Source: Planctomycetota bacterium
GTDB taxonomy: Bacteria; Planctomycetota; UBA1135; GCA-002748355
DNA: 45,775 bases
Reading direction: 5' to 3'
Assembly: GCA_002748355.1 (NCBI GenBank)
Contig: PDSF01000056.1
Location: forward strand, 1 to 45,775
The position numbers and the translations under genes were made by a program. The notes beneath the pieces are model-generated. The model saw nothing but the letters and a program-made list of their open reading frames with translations. It was not told where the DNA came from and ran no database searches. This document shows, one piece after another, positions 34,162 through 42,160 of the stretch. Position 1 is the first letter of the stretch. Each line of letters begins with the position of its first letter.

Positions 34162-34725
34162 ATGCAGGAAGAACAGAGCAAAGCAGCGGAGAGTGGCCGG
34201 CAGCGGCGGTCTCGGCGCGAGCGGGGCAACCTGCTCGGCTACGTTCTTGCCGACGTCTTGAAGGCCAGCCTGGCCCTGATGCTGCTCCAGGGCTTCGTCT
34301 TTCATTTCAGCGTCGTGCGCGGGCGCTCGATGGAGCCGAACATCGCAGACGGCGACCGTCTGCTTGTCGATCGCGTGTCCTATGCCCTGGGCGATGTGCA
34401 GCGATTTGACGTGGTCATCCTCGCTTCGCCAGAGGACCCAGGTGTCGACTACGTCAAGCGCGTCGTCGGCCTTCCTGGCGACCGGGTCGACTTGATCGGT
34501 GGACGGGTGCGGATCAACGGCGAGTACTTGGAGCCTGGTCTCAGCACCGTTCCCGACCCAGAGGCCTTCGGAACCTGGAAGGTGCCGGAGCAGCACTACT
34601 TCGTCCTCGGAGACAACCGGCCGGTGTCGAGCGACAGCCGCGAAGGCTGGTTCGTTCCCATGTCACAGCTACGCGGCAAGGTGCAGTTCTGCATCTGGCC
34701 CCTCTCCCACGTCGGCTCGCTGTAG
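34162..34725 (+). CDS. lepB: Signal peptidase I
   Basis: This enzyme removes signal peptides from exported proteins at the outer face of the inner membrane. The 187-residue protein has one N-terminal membrane helix (about 30-48) and all the family boxes: RGRSMEPNIADGD with nucleophile Ser56, YVKRVVGLPGDRV with general-base Lys99, and VLGDNRPVSSDSREGWFVP. AGGAAGG shortly before ATG 34162 marks the start. It is the intact counterpart of the catalytically dead homologue at 9542-10057. Confidence 0.94.
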   Translation: MQEEQSKAAESGRQRRSRRERGNLLGYVLADVLKASLALMLLQGFVFHFSVVRGRSMEPNIADGDRLLVDRVSYALGDVQRFDVVILASPEDPGVDYVKRVVGLPGDRVDLIGGRVRINGEYLEPGLSTVPDPEAFGTWKVPEQHYFVLGDNRPVSSDSREGWFVPMSQLRGKVQFCIWPLSHVGSL

Positions 34726-34772
34726 CGGGGACGGGCGCGAGTCTTCGTGCGCGGCCTGCTAGGCTCGTGCGC

Positions 34773-35462
34773 ATGAGCGAAGCGGATGATCGGCGGGAGA
34801 TTTGGGTTGTTGGGGCGAGCCGTGGCATTGGCCGAGTGCTGGCGGAGGGCTTGGAGCAGAGCTCGTCTCGGCCGGTGCGCCGGATCGCTCGGAGCCTTGG
34901 CGTGGATTTCGGGGATGCGGCGACGCGGCGGGAGCTGCTGGATGCCTATGGGGCGCCGTTTGCTTGGATCCATGCTCCGGGGGACTTCTTGGAGAAGCCG
35001 CTGCTGGAGACTCCGGATGCCGACTGGGAGCAACTGCTTGCGAGTAACTTCTGGTCCTTTGTGCATCCGGCGCGTGATCTGCTGCCGGCGATGGGGAAGC
35101 AGGGATCTGGGCGCGTGCTCTGCTTTGGCGCGGCGGGGCTCTCGCTGGGAACGGCGAAACTGCGCGGGCCGGCGTACTTCGCGGTGAAGGCGGCGCTCGC
35201 CAGCGTGGTGAAGACCCTGGCCCTGGAGTTCGGCCGCATGGGCGTGACGGTCAACATGCTCTCGCCCGGGATCATCGTGCACGAGCACAGCCACCAGGAG
35301 AGCCAAAAGCGCCTGGCGCCTCGGGTGCCGCTGGGAAGAGCCGGGCGGGCTGAGGACCTCTTTGGCGCCACCGAGCTGCTGCTCGGCGAGAAGGGCGCCT
35401 ACATCACCGGGCAGGAGCTGACGGTGGATGGGGGGCTGAGCCTGGGCTTTGGGCACGCGTAG
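34773..35462 (+). CDS. Short-chain dehydrogenase/reductase
   Basis: The 229-residue protein is a classical-length SDR with the NAD(P)-binding GASRGIG (15-21), the active-site Tyr135 and Lys139 in YFAVK, Asn92 in the fourth helix, and a FabG-like C-terminus (TGQELTVDGGL). Two departures are seen: the NNAG element reads HAPG, and the catalytic serine expected in the strand GRVLCFGAAG is replaced, although Ser124 lies close by. It may therefore be a divergent reductase. ATG 34773 is used; a GTG lies six bases upstream. The nearby TAGGCT at 34759-34764 could be a -10 element of a nearly leaderless transcript. Confidence 0.8.
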   Translation: MSEADDRREIWVVGASRGIGRVLAEGLEQSSSRPVRRIARSLGVDFGDAATRRELLDAYGAPFAWIHAPGDFLEKPLLETPDADWEQLLASNFWSFVHPARDLLPAMGKQGSGRVLCFGAAGLSLGTAKLRGPAYFAVKAALASVVKTLALEFGRMGVTVNMLSPGIIVHEHSHQESQKRLAPRVPLGRAGRAEDLFGATELLLGEKGAYITGQELTVDGGLSLGFGHA

Positions 35463-35483
35463 TCGGCACCGCTGCCCCGCTTC

Positions 35484-36395
35484 TCAGCGGACGCCGTGCC
35501 GCAGGCAGCCTAGGCCCTCGATGTGGACTTCGACTTCGTCGCCGCTCTGCAGTGGCCCGACGCCCTCGGGGGTTCCGGTAGCGATCAGATCGCCGGGCAT
35601 CAGCGTCGTGTGCTGGCTGAGGTAGCTGATCAGCCGAGCCACCGAATGCAGCATGAGCCCGGTGCGCGAGTCTTGGCGCAGCACGCCGTTGACCCGGGTT
35701 TGCAGTGCTAGGTCCGGGGTCGCATCTGCCGGAATCTCGCCGCCCGGAAAGAGGCTGGCGAAGGGCTGCACCCACGGCCCGCAGGGGGCAAAGCCATCGA
35801 AGCTCTTGCTGCGTAGCCAGGGATAGCCCTGCTCGCGGTCGCGTTTCTGCATTTCGCGGGCGGTGACATCGTTCATCAGCGTGGCGCCGCCGATGACGCT
35901 GGCCGCCGCCGCCTCGGACAAGTGCTTGCCGCGCTTGGCGATGACCAGGCAGAGCTCGCCTTCGTAGTCGACGCGCCCGGCGCCCGTAGGGCGCTCGACG
36001 ACGGCCCCGTCCGGAGCCAGGGCTTCACAGAGCTTGGCGAAGCACTTGGGTTCCTTGGGGGCCTTGCTGCCTAGCTCCTTGGCATGCGCCTCGTAGTTCT
36101 TGGCGATGCAGAGGATTTTGCGGGGCTGCGGCAGGGGCAGGCCGAAGCTGGGTTCGCCATCGAGGCGCGTGGCTGTGCCGAGCTCTTGGCTCAGCGCCTC
36201 GAGCCCCGCCAGCGACAGGCTGCCGTCCGCCAGCAGCGGGATGGCGTCGAAGGCTCGCTCGCCGAGCAGGGGCTCCAGGCTGTGCCATTCGCCCCGTGCC
36301 CAGATGCCGAGAGGGCCGGGATGCCAAAGATCCCGGCCGGCGCTGCGGAACCAGGCAAAGTCCGCCCCTGGCTGGCGCCGCTTCGAGGCCGTCAC
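35484..36395 (-). CDS. Fumarylacetoacetate hydrolase family protein
   Basis: The 303-residue protein has an N-terminal region of about 90 residues and the FAH catalytic domain: LCIAKNYEAHAKELG, the metal-binding acids in VDYEGELCLVIAKRG, LMNDVTAREMQKRD, the KSFDGFAPCGPW element, and the final DLIATGTPEGVGPLQSGDEV. The family hydrolyses or decarboxylates diketo- and oxaloacetate-like compounds with a divalent metal; the exact substrate is not evident. The start is GTG at 36395, overlapping the stop of the upstream prenyltransferase-repeat gene (GTGA), so the two are co-translated. Confidence 0.9.
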   Translation of the reverse strand: MTASKRRQPGADFAWFRSAGRDLWHPGPLGIWARGEWHSLEPLLGERAFDAIPLLADGSLSLAGLEALSQELGTATRLDGEPSFGLPLPQPRKILCIAKNYEAHAKELGSKAPKEPKCFAKLCEALAPDGAVVERPTGAGRVDYEGELCLVIAKRGKHLSEAAAASVIGGATLMNDVTAREMQKRDREQGYPWLRSKSFDGFAPCGPWVQPFASLFPGGEIPADATPDLALQTRVNGVLRQDSRTGLMLHSVARLISYLSQHTTLMPGDLIATGTPEGVGPLQSGDEVEVHIEGLGCLRHGVR

Positions 36396-38077
36396 TGGCG
36401 CAGCGCAATCAGGGTGTAGGCGGTGCAGACGATCGGGCTCTGCTCGTACCAGCGCCCGTTCTTGTCGTTGACCCAGAAGCCGCCGGGCTTCTGCTGCGAT
36501 TCCAGGTGCTTACGCAGGGTCTTGCGCCAGTCCTTGTCGGCGACCTTGTCGATGCCGCCGAAGTGGTAGGCCCGCGCCATGGTCAGGTAGTAGTAGTAGA
36601 GACCTTGGAACTTGGTCTTTTCGGGCAGGCCGGGCTTGGAGCCGGGGTTGTACTCGACGGTGAAGTGCTTCTTGGTCCAGTTGAGGGCGGCCTGCAGGCG
36701 CGGGTCGTCCTTGGATAGGCCGGCGAGGATGTAGCACTTGAGCAGGGCGTAGGTCATCGAGCCGTAGGAGCGCGGGATCACCGAGCCATCGGCGCTCTCG
36801 TCGTAGCCGGCCGGGCTGACCCCGGGGTAGTACTGGGCGCCGCCGTCTTCGCCGGCGCGCACGGTCTTCTTGCTGCCGTCGCTGGCGCGCATGGTGCCGG
36901 TGTAGCTGCCCTTGCCGGGTAGGTTCTGGCTGCGGCGCAGGTAGACCAGGGCCTTCTGGAAGGCTTCGTCCTTGCTGTCGAGCCCGGTCAGACGCAGGGC
37001 TTCGAGGGCGAACTGGGTGTTGGAGATGTCACCACGACGGTCGCCGCCATAGCCGATCGAACCATAGTCGCGGTCGCTGGGCTGGTAGCCCCGCCGCTCG
37101 ACGTTCTGGATCATGAGCAGGTAGCGCTGCGCCGCCTTCAGCGCTGCTTGCGAGTTCGGGGCGCCGGAGGCGACGATGGCCATCACCGCAGCGCTGCACA
37201 CGTAGTTGGGGGTGAACTCGCTGAAGCTGCCGTCCTTGCGCTGCTGGCTCTTCAGCCAGGTGATTCCCTGCTCAAGGATCTTCTGTTCGGCCGGGCTGCG
37301 CAGCTTGGCCGGCTTGCTAGCGAGGGCGGTGAGCCCAAGGCAAGAGGTGCCGACATCGGGGACCTGCTTGCCATCGGGGGTCGGGACCAACCAGATCCCG
37401 TTCTTCTGCGAGAGGAGCAGCCAGTCCAGTGCCTTCTGCTCGAAGGGGGCCCAGGGCAGGGCCTTCGACTTGGCGGCAGCGTCCGGCTTCTTGGTCGCTG
37501 CGATTTGGGCGCCGATGCGTCGGTAGATCTTGATCGCCGCGAGCAGCTCGTGGAGCTGGCTATCGATCTCGTTTTTGGCATGGCCGTAGTGACCTCGGGC
37601 GAAGGGCTCGAGTTCGAGCCTTAGCGCGCTTTCACTCAGGCCATAGGTCTTGGCGAAGGCGGCGCGCGTCTTCGCCAGGTCGGCGGCATAGCTCTCCCCA
37701 TCGAAGTCGTTTAGTGCCTGGTAGGCCCAGGCACTGGTCAGCCGCTGCAGCCCATGGTCGTCGGCGGGGCCGAAGAGGCCGTTCGAATTGCGCGAGCGGA
37801 AGATGAGCTGCACAGCGGGGCGCACGACCGGGCCGTCGGCCGGGCTGTATTGGCGGTGGCAGTGGGTCAGGGCCACGAGATACTTGGCGGCTTGGAGCCC
37901 CGTCTCCAGCTTTTGCTCGGCCAAGCGCTTGATGCTGTGGTCGACCTTCCTTTTGTATTGGGACTGCTGGGCTTTCAGGTTCTGGGCCTGATCCTGACCC
38001 TGGGCACGCGCGCCGGGCGCAGCCCAGCAGGCTAGGAAGGAGGCAGTGAGGAGGGTGATGGGGAGCTTGCTGAGCAT
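36392..38077 (-). CDS. Secreted prenyltransferase/squalene-oxidase repeat protein
   Basis: The 561-residue protein has a clear signal peptide (LPITLLTASFLACWAAPGARA, cleaved near AQG). The rest is an alpha/alpha-toroid of the terpene-cyclase type with repeats such as KALDWLLLSQKNGIWLVP, GITWLKSQQRKDGSFSEF, YLRRSQNLPGKGSYTG and LRKHLESQQKPGGFWVND. The cyclase DxDD or QW catalytic set is not seen, so a binding rather than terpene-forming role is likely. Proteins of this type are frequent in planctomycetes. AAGGAAG eight bases before the ATG at 38077 supports the start. It overlaps the FAH-family gene by 4 bases. Confidence 0.85.
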   Translation of the reverse strand: MLSKLPITLLTASFLACWAAPGARAQGQDQAQNLKAQQSQYKRKVDHSIKRLAEQKLETGLQAAKYLVALTHCHRQYSPADGPVVRPAVQLIFRSRNSNGLFGPADDHGLQRLTSAWAYQALNDFDGESYAADLAKTRAAFAKTYGLSESALRLELEPFARGHYGHAKNEIDSQLHELLAAIKIYRRIGAQIAATKKPDAAAKSKALPWAPFEQKALDWLLLSQKNGIWLVPTPDGKQVPDVGTSCLGLTALASKPAKLRSPAEQKILEQGITWLKSQQRKDGSFSEFTPNYVCSAAVMAIVASGAPNSQAALKAAQRYLLMIQNVERRGYQPSDRDYGSIGYGGDRRGDISNTQFALEALRLTGLDSKDEAFQKALVYLRRSQNLPGKGSYTGTMRASDGSKKTVRAGEDGGAQYYPGVSPAGYDESADGSVIPRSYGSMTYALLKCYILAGLSKDDPRLQAALNWTKKHFTVEYNPGSKPGLPEKTKFQGLYYYYLTMARAYHFGGIDKVADKDWRKTLRKHLESQQKPGGFWVNDKNGRWYEQSPIVCTAYTLIALRQ

Positions 38078-38166
38078 GAGTTCTTCCTTGGATGAATGCG
38101 CCTGGTCCGCATGCGCTGGCTTGCAGGCAACGCTTCGCTTGCTTCGAGCTTCCGGGCGCGGATCCG

Positions 38167-38172
38167 TATGAT
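38167..38172 (+). promoter_or_regulatory. Candidate -10 element for the glycosyltransferase gene
   Basis: TATGAT lies 37 bases before the ATG at 38209, in the space divergent from the prenyltransferase-repeat gene. A TTCGAG about 18 bases upstream could act as a poor -35 element. Confidence 0.3.
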
Positions 38173-38208
38173 GGGCATGGAATCCTAGGCCAGGTCCTTC
38201 TGTGGTTC

Positions 38209-38904
38209 ATGAAGAAGTCGGAAGTCCTCGTCCTATTCACGAAGCTGCCCCGCCCAGGCTCGGTCAAAACCCGGCTCTGTCCACCGCTGCGTGCGGAGCA
38301 GGCGGCGGGGCTGCAGGCGGCTTTTCTGGAGGATGCCGCGGCGCAGGCGCGTCGGGCCATGCAGCTGCGGCCGGGGCTTGCGGCGTGTTTGGCTGTCACG
38401 CCCTTTGAAGGGAGCGAGGAGCTGCGGCGGCACCGGCTGCCGCTGCTGCCGCAGGAAGGGACGGGGCTCGGAGCCCGGATGACGGCGGCTATGGCCAGGG
38501 CCTTTGCGGCTGGTGCTAGCCGGGTCCTTCTGCGCGGAACCGACTCGCCGCTGTTGCCGCTGGCCCGCTTGAGAGAAGGCTTCGATGCGCTGGCGGCGCC
38601 GGGCGTCGATGTGCTGCTCGGGCCCGACCATGGGGGTGGCTACTACCTGGTGGGGCTGCGGCGGCCGCTGCCCGAGCTCTTCGCCGAGCTGCCACTGGGT
38701 TCGGCGAGTGAGGGCGCCACGATCTTCGAACGCAGCTTGGCGCGCACCGAGGAGCTGGGGCTCTCTTGCGCGCTGCTGCGCCAGGATCTCGACGTGGACC
38801 TGCCTGAGGATCTTGAGAGGCTCGCTGCTAGCCTTCGGGAGCATCCTGAGGCAGCCCCCGCGACGGCGGCGTTCTTGGACTCGATGGGCCTGCTCCGCCC
38901 CTGA
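38209..38904 (+). CDS. TIGR04282/DUF2064 family glycosyltransferase-like protein
   Basis: The 231-residue protein has a GT-A-like nucleotide-sugar fold: VLVLFTKLPRPGSVKTRL at the N-terminus (the family's KxPxxGxxKTRL loop), LLRGTDSPLLP, and DVLLGPDHGGGYYLVGL. Members are annotated as arsenosugar-biosynthesis-type glycosyltransferases, but most have unknown substrates. The frame is open to 38092, yet the conserved domain starts right after ATG 38209. The gene converges on the potassium channel gene; its stop codon lies within a 28-bp perfect palindrome. Confidence 0.85.
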   Translation: MKKSEVLVLFTKLPRPGSVKTRLCPPLRAEQAAGLQAAFLEDAAAQARRAMQLRPGLAACLAVTPFEGSEELRRHRLPLLPQEGTGLGARMTAAMARAFAAGASRVLLRGTDSPLLPLARLREGFDALAAPGVDVLLGPDHGGGYYLVGLRRPLPELFAELPLGSASEGATIFERSLARTEELGLSCALLRQDLDVDLPEDLERLAASLREHPEAAPATAAFLDSMGLLRP

Positions 38905-38923
38905 GAGCATGCTCTCAGGGGCG
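38896..38923. terminator. 28-bp perfect palindrome between convergent genes
   Basis: The sequence is a perfect inverted repeat, symmetrical about 38909/38910, with arms CGCCCCTGAGAGCA and its complement. It includes the stop codon of the glycosyltransferase gene and could fold into a hairpin on either transcript. There is no T tract, so it may be a bidirectional terminator or a protein-binding site. Confidence 0.5.
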
Positions 38924-38992
38924 CCGGCCTTGGGCTGCGCCGCTCGTGCACGGCCACCAAGGCAGCAGCGCCAAAGCCGTGCCGCGAGCGGC

Positions 38993-39991
38993 TCAGGCCA
39001 GTTTGGCCTTGAGGCGGTCCAGCTCTTCGGCTTCGCCCAAAGCGATCAGCACGTCGCCAGCTTCGAGGAGGGTCGTGCCTTCGGGGTTGAAGTCCATCTT
39101 GCCGCTAGGCCGACGCACGGCGACGACAATCAGTCCGTAGTCCTGGCGCAGTGCCGAGTCGATCAGCGATTTGCCGGCGAAGGGAGCATCCTCCCCGACG
39201 GTGAGCTCGTCCAAACGCAGGCTGTGGCGGCTGCGGCCGATGGTCAGGTCGACAAAGTCCATCACGTTGGGCTGGGCGATGGCCTGGGCCATGCGGCGGC
39301 CGCCGATCAGGTTGGGGAGGATGACGGCGTTGGCGCCAGCGCGCTTGAGCTTGCGTTCGCTGCTCTCGTCGGAGCCACGGGCCACGATACGGATCTTGCG
39401 GTTCATGAAGCGGGCGGTGAGCGTCAAGAACACGCTCTCGGCGTCGCTGGGGATGGAAGAAATCAGCGCCGCCGCGCGTTCGATGCCGGCCTGTTCGAGC
39501 ACGGCTTCGTCGGTGGCATCACCCTGGATCACCAGGCGCCCCTCGTTGCGGTGCTCCTCGAGCAGCTCCGGATCCTTGTCGATCAGGACAGGGGTGTGGC
39601 CGTATTCTTCCAGGTCGCGTGCGATCAGCCGGCCGACGCGGCCGATGCCGCAGACGATCGTGTGCCCGCTCAGTCTCTGGATGGTCTTCTGCATCTTGCG
39701 GTGCTCCAGATGGTGGGCGAGTTCGCCCTCGAGGATGTGGGCTACGACCAGGGTCACCGTGTAGGCGCCGGAGCTGACACCCAGGACGATCAGAGCGATC
39801 AAGAAGATCATGTCTGTCGGAGTGTTCAGCCCAGGCGGGGTTTCGAAGCCGATGGTCGAGACCGTGATCGCGACGTAGTAGACCGACTCGACCCAGGTTT
39901 CTTCGAGGACGAAGCGGAAGTAGAGGATGCCGACGAAACATACGCCGAGGACGAACAGCACGGCGTTGGTCAGTCTGCGATCGCTCTTCAC
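38993..39991 (-). CDS. Two-span potassium channel with RCK (TrkA) domain
   Basis: The 332-residue protein has two membrane helices (about 9-25 and 60-85) flanking a pore loop with TVSTIGFET (43-51) as selectivity filter. The cytoplasmic part is an RCK unit: TIVCGIGRVGRLIARDL (Rossmann GxGxxG), IQGDATDEAVLEQAGI, then a TrkA-C domain ending DVLIALGEAEELDRLKAKL. It resembles MthK-type ligand-gated K+ channels. The filter differs from TVGYGD in having GFE. The start is GTG at 39991, with a possible TATCAT -10 on the minus strand about 12 bases upstream. Confidence 0.9.
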   Translation of the reverse strand: MKSDRRLTNAVLFVLGVCFVGILYFRFVLEETWVESVYYVAITVSTIGFETPPGLNTPTDMIFLIALIVLGVSSGAYTVTLVVAHILEGELAHHLEHRKMQKTIQRLSGHTIVCGIGRVGRLIARDLEEYGHTPVLIDKDPELLEEHRNEGRLVIQGDATDEAVLEQAGIERAAALISSIPSDAESVFLTLTARFMNRKIRIVARGSDESSERKLKRAGANAVILPNLIGGRRMAQAIAQPNVMDFVDLTIGRSRHSLRLDELTVGEDAPFAGKSLIDSALRQDYGLIVVAVRRPSGKMDFNPEGTTLLEAGDVLIALGEAEELDRLKAKLA

Positions 39992-40063
39992 GCGAGGGAT
40001 GATAGTGTCGCGTCACGCGAGTGGTACCGCGAACTCTGCTTCCTTTGTCGCTAATCTTTGCGA

Positions 40064-40516
40064 ATGGCTTCTGAACCCAGCACCGTGACGATCTACACCG
40101 ATGGCGCTTGCCGTGGGAATCCCGGCCCTGGCGGCTGGGGTGTCCTCTTGCTGTGGAAGCAGCAGCGCAAGGAACTGCGCGGGGGCGAGCGCAATACCAC
40201 CAACAACCGCATGGAGCTGCAGGCGGCCATCCAGGGGCTCTTGGCGATGAAGCGGCCGGCTTCGATCGACCTCTACACCGACTCGGAATACGTGCGCATC
40301 GGCATCACCAAGTGGATCTCGGGCTGGAAGGCCCGGGGCTGGCGCACCGCCGCCAAGAAGCCGGTCAAGAACCAGGACCTCTGGGTCCAGCTCGATGAGC
40401 TGGTGCAGCAGCACGATCTGCGCTGGCACTGGGTCAAGGGCCATGCCGGCGATCCGGGCAACGAGCGTGCGGACGAGCTGGCCAACCTGGGGCTTGAGGA
40501 CGAGCTTCGCCGATGA
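40064..40516 (+). CDS. rnhA: Ribonuclease HI
   Basis: RNase HI cuts the RNA strand of RNA/DNA hybrids. The 150-residue protein has the four catalytic acids in their usual settings: [32 protein letters not shown] and [14 protein letters not shown], together with the basic handle region ([20 protein letters not shown]). The ATG at 40064 was taken over a TTG six bases earlier. Its stop overlaps mqnB (ATGA). Confidence 0.96.
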   Translation: MASEPSTVTIYTDGACRGNPGPGGWGVLLLWKQQRKELRGGERNTTNNRMELQAAIQGLLAMKRPASIDLYTDSEYVRIGITKWISGWKARGWRTAAKKPVKNQDLWVQLDELVQQHDLRWHWVKGHAGDPGNERADELANLGLEDELRR

Positions 40517-41166
40517 AGGAGGATGCTCCGTTCGCGGGCGCCGTGGCTCGGCCCTTGCTTATGACCGCCACCGAGCGGGAGGCCGAGAGGCTGCGGCCGC
40601 TGCCGGTCGCGGTCGCTGCCTTTGGGCAGATTGATGGGGCACTCGCGGCCATGCAGCTGATGAGCGAGCAGCGGCCGGGGCTGGCGCTCTTGCTCGGCCT
40701 TGCTGGAACCCTCTGCCCCGAGGAGCTGCCGATCGGCACCGTGCTCGAGGCCAGTGCCTTCCGCTGTTTTGGCATTGGGGCTGGGGCTGAGCCGGATCTA
40801 TTGGGGCCGGAGGCGATGGGGCTACCTGAGGGCTGCCACGGCCGGCTCGTTCCCGCCGAGCTGGAGCTGGCGAGCGCCAGCCTTGGCGACTCCGCCCTGC
40901 CCCGCGCCGAGTTCCTCAGCGTCTGCAGCGCCAGCGCCGGGCTCGGTCAGGCACGGGCGCGGGCGGCTCGTTTCCCGCAGGCCAAGGTCGAGGAGATGGA
41001 GGGCTTTGGGGTGGCGCGGGCGGCGCGGCTGCTGGGCATTCCCTTCACCAGTGTGCGCGCCGTCTCCAATGTCGCCGGTGAGCGCGACCCCGCCTGCTGG
41101 GATCTGGACCGGGCCTTTGCCGCGCTGTCCCGGCAGCTCGCGGCCTTTCTAGAATCCTGCCCATGA
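40513..41166 (+). CDS. mqnB: Futalosine hydrolase
   Basis: MqnB removes the adenine or hypoxanthine base from futalosine in the alternative (futalosine) route to menaquinone. The 217-residue protein has the nucleosidase pattern: [31 protein letters not shown] (the ribose-binding MEG), [16 protein letters not shown] and a C-terminal DLDRAFAAL helix. Identification rests on this pattern and on mqnD being directly downstream with a 4-base overlap. It overlaps rnhA likewise. Confidence 0.88.
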   Translation: MKEDAPFAGAVARPLLMTATEREAERLRPLPVAVAAFGQIDGALAAMQLMSEQRPGLALLLGLAGTLCPEELPIGTVLEASAFRCFGIGAGAEPDLLGPEAMGLPEGCHGRLVPAELELASASLGDSALPRAEFLSVCSASAGLGQARARAARFPQAKVEEMEGFGVARAARLLGIPFTSVRAVSNVAGERDPACWDLDRAFAALSRQLAAFLESCP

Positions 41167-41981
41167 TCCGAATCGGAATCTCCACCTGTCCCAACGACAC
41201 CTTCGCCTTCGCGGCGCTCTTTGAGGGGCGGGTTTCTTCGCCCGAGGCTCTCGACTGGGTCTTTGCCGACGTGCAGGAGCTCAACGAGCTGCTGCTGCAG
41301 GGGGAGCTGGATGTTGCCAAGGCGAGCTTCCACGCGGCGCTGCTGCTCGCGGATCGCTACCAGGTCTTGCCGGTGGGGGCGGCGCTCGGCTACGGCGTCG
41401 GGCCGCTGCTCCTGGCGCGTGACCAGGAGCGGGCCCGGCGGCGGCCGCAGGCTGGCGACCGCGTGCTCTGTCCGGGGGCGCAGACCACCGCGACCCTGCT
41501 CTATCGCCTCTTCGTGCCGGAGGGTCCCGAGCCCGAGCAGCTCCTGTTCAGCGAAGTAATGCCCGCGCTGCAGCGGGGAGAGGCCGACTACGGCGTGGTC
41601 ATCCACGAGGGCCGCTTCACCTTCGAGGGGCTCGGCCTCTGCCTGGCCCAGGACCTCGGGGCGAGCTGGGAGGAGAGCACCCAAGCGCCGCTGCCGCTCG
41701 GCGGTATCTTGGGGCGGCGCTTGCTCGGGCCGGAGCGCTTGCATGGCATGAGCCAAGCGATCCGGGACTCGCTGGCGGCCGCTAGGGAGCATCCTGCCGG
41801 GTCGCTCGCCCTGATGCGCCGTCATGCCCAGGAGTTCGACGACGAGGTGCTGGAGGAGCACGTGCGGCTCTATGTCAACGAAAGCACCGAGGAGCTGGGA
41901 ACGGCTGGGCGCCGTGCCCTGGAGCTTCTCCAGGAGCGAGCCCGTGCCGTGGGCTTGCTCGGAGGAGAGCAGCTCTTCTGA
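41163..41981 (+). CDS. mqnD: 1,4-dihydroxy-6-naphthoate synthase
   Basis: MqnD converts cyclic dehypoxanthine futalosine into 1,4-dihydroxy-6-naphthoate, later in the same menaquinone route. The 272-residue periplasmic-binding-protein-like fold is full length: ISTCPNDTFAFAAL near the N-terminus, ADVQELNELLLQGELDVAKAS, GYGVGPLLLARD, ADYGVVIHEGRFTFEGLG, and PLPLGGILGRR. It overlaps mqnB by 4 bases. mqnA and mqnC are not in the window. Confidence 0.93.
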   Translation: MIRIGISTCPNDTFAFAALFEGRVSSPEALDWVFADVQELNELLLQGELDVAKASFHAALLLADRYQVLPVGAALGYGVGPLLLARDQERARRRPQAGDRVLCPGAQTTATLLYRLFVPEGPEPEQLLFSEVMPALQRGEADYGVVIHEGRFTFEGLGLCLAQDLGASWEESTQAPLPLGGILGRRLLGPERLHGMSQAIRDSLAAAREHPAGSLALMRRHAQEFDDEVLEEHVRLYVNESTEELGTAGRRALELLQERARAVGLLGGEQLF

Positions 41982-42048
41982 GCTGCTGGCCTATGGAGGC
42001 TGCTTTAGCTAGCCTCTCCGCCTTTCGGCCCAGGTTTTTCCCTCCCAA

Positions 42049-42084
42049 GCAGGCTGTTGCCATCGGCCTACGGCGACAAAGCAC
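42049..42084 (+). repeat. Short interspersed repeat copy upstream of the PLP enzyme gene
   Basis: GCAGGCTGTTG at 42049-42059 is identical to 22332-22342. GCCTACGGCGACAAAGCAC at 42066-42084 is, on the minus strand, close to GCTGCTTTGTCGTGGTGGGC at 22456-22475. It lies in the 179-base space between mqnD and the next gene. Confidence 0.35.
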
Positions 42085-42160
42085 GGTCCGAGGCTGCCCT
42101 GCTCGCACCCCGAACTCGTGCCCGTGCTTCAGCTTGGGGGCCCGGTGCAGAGGACCCGAC

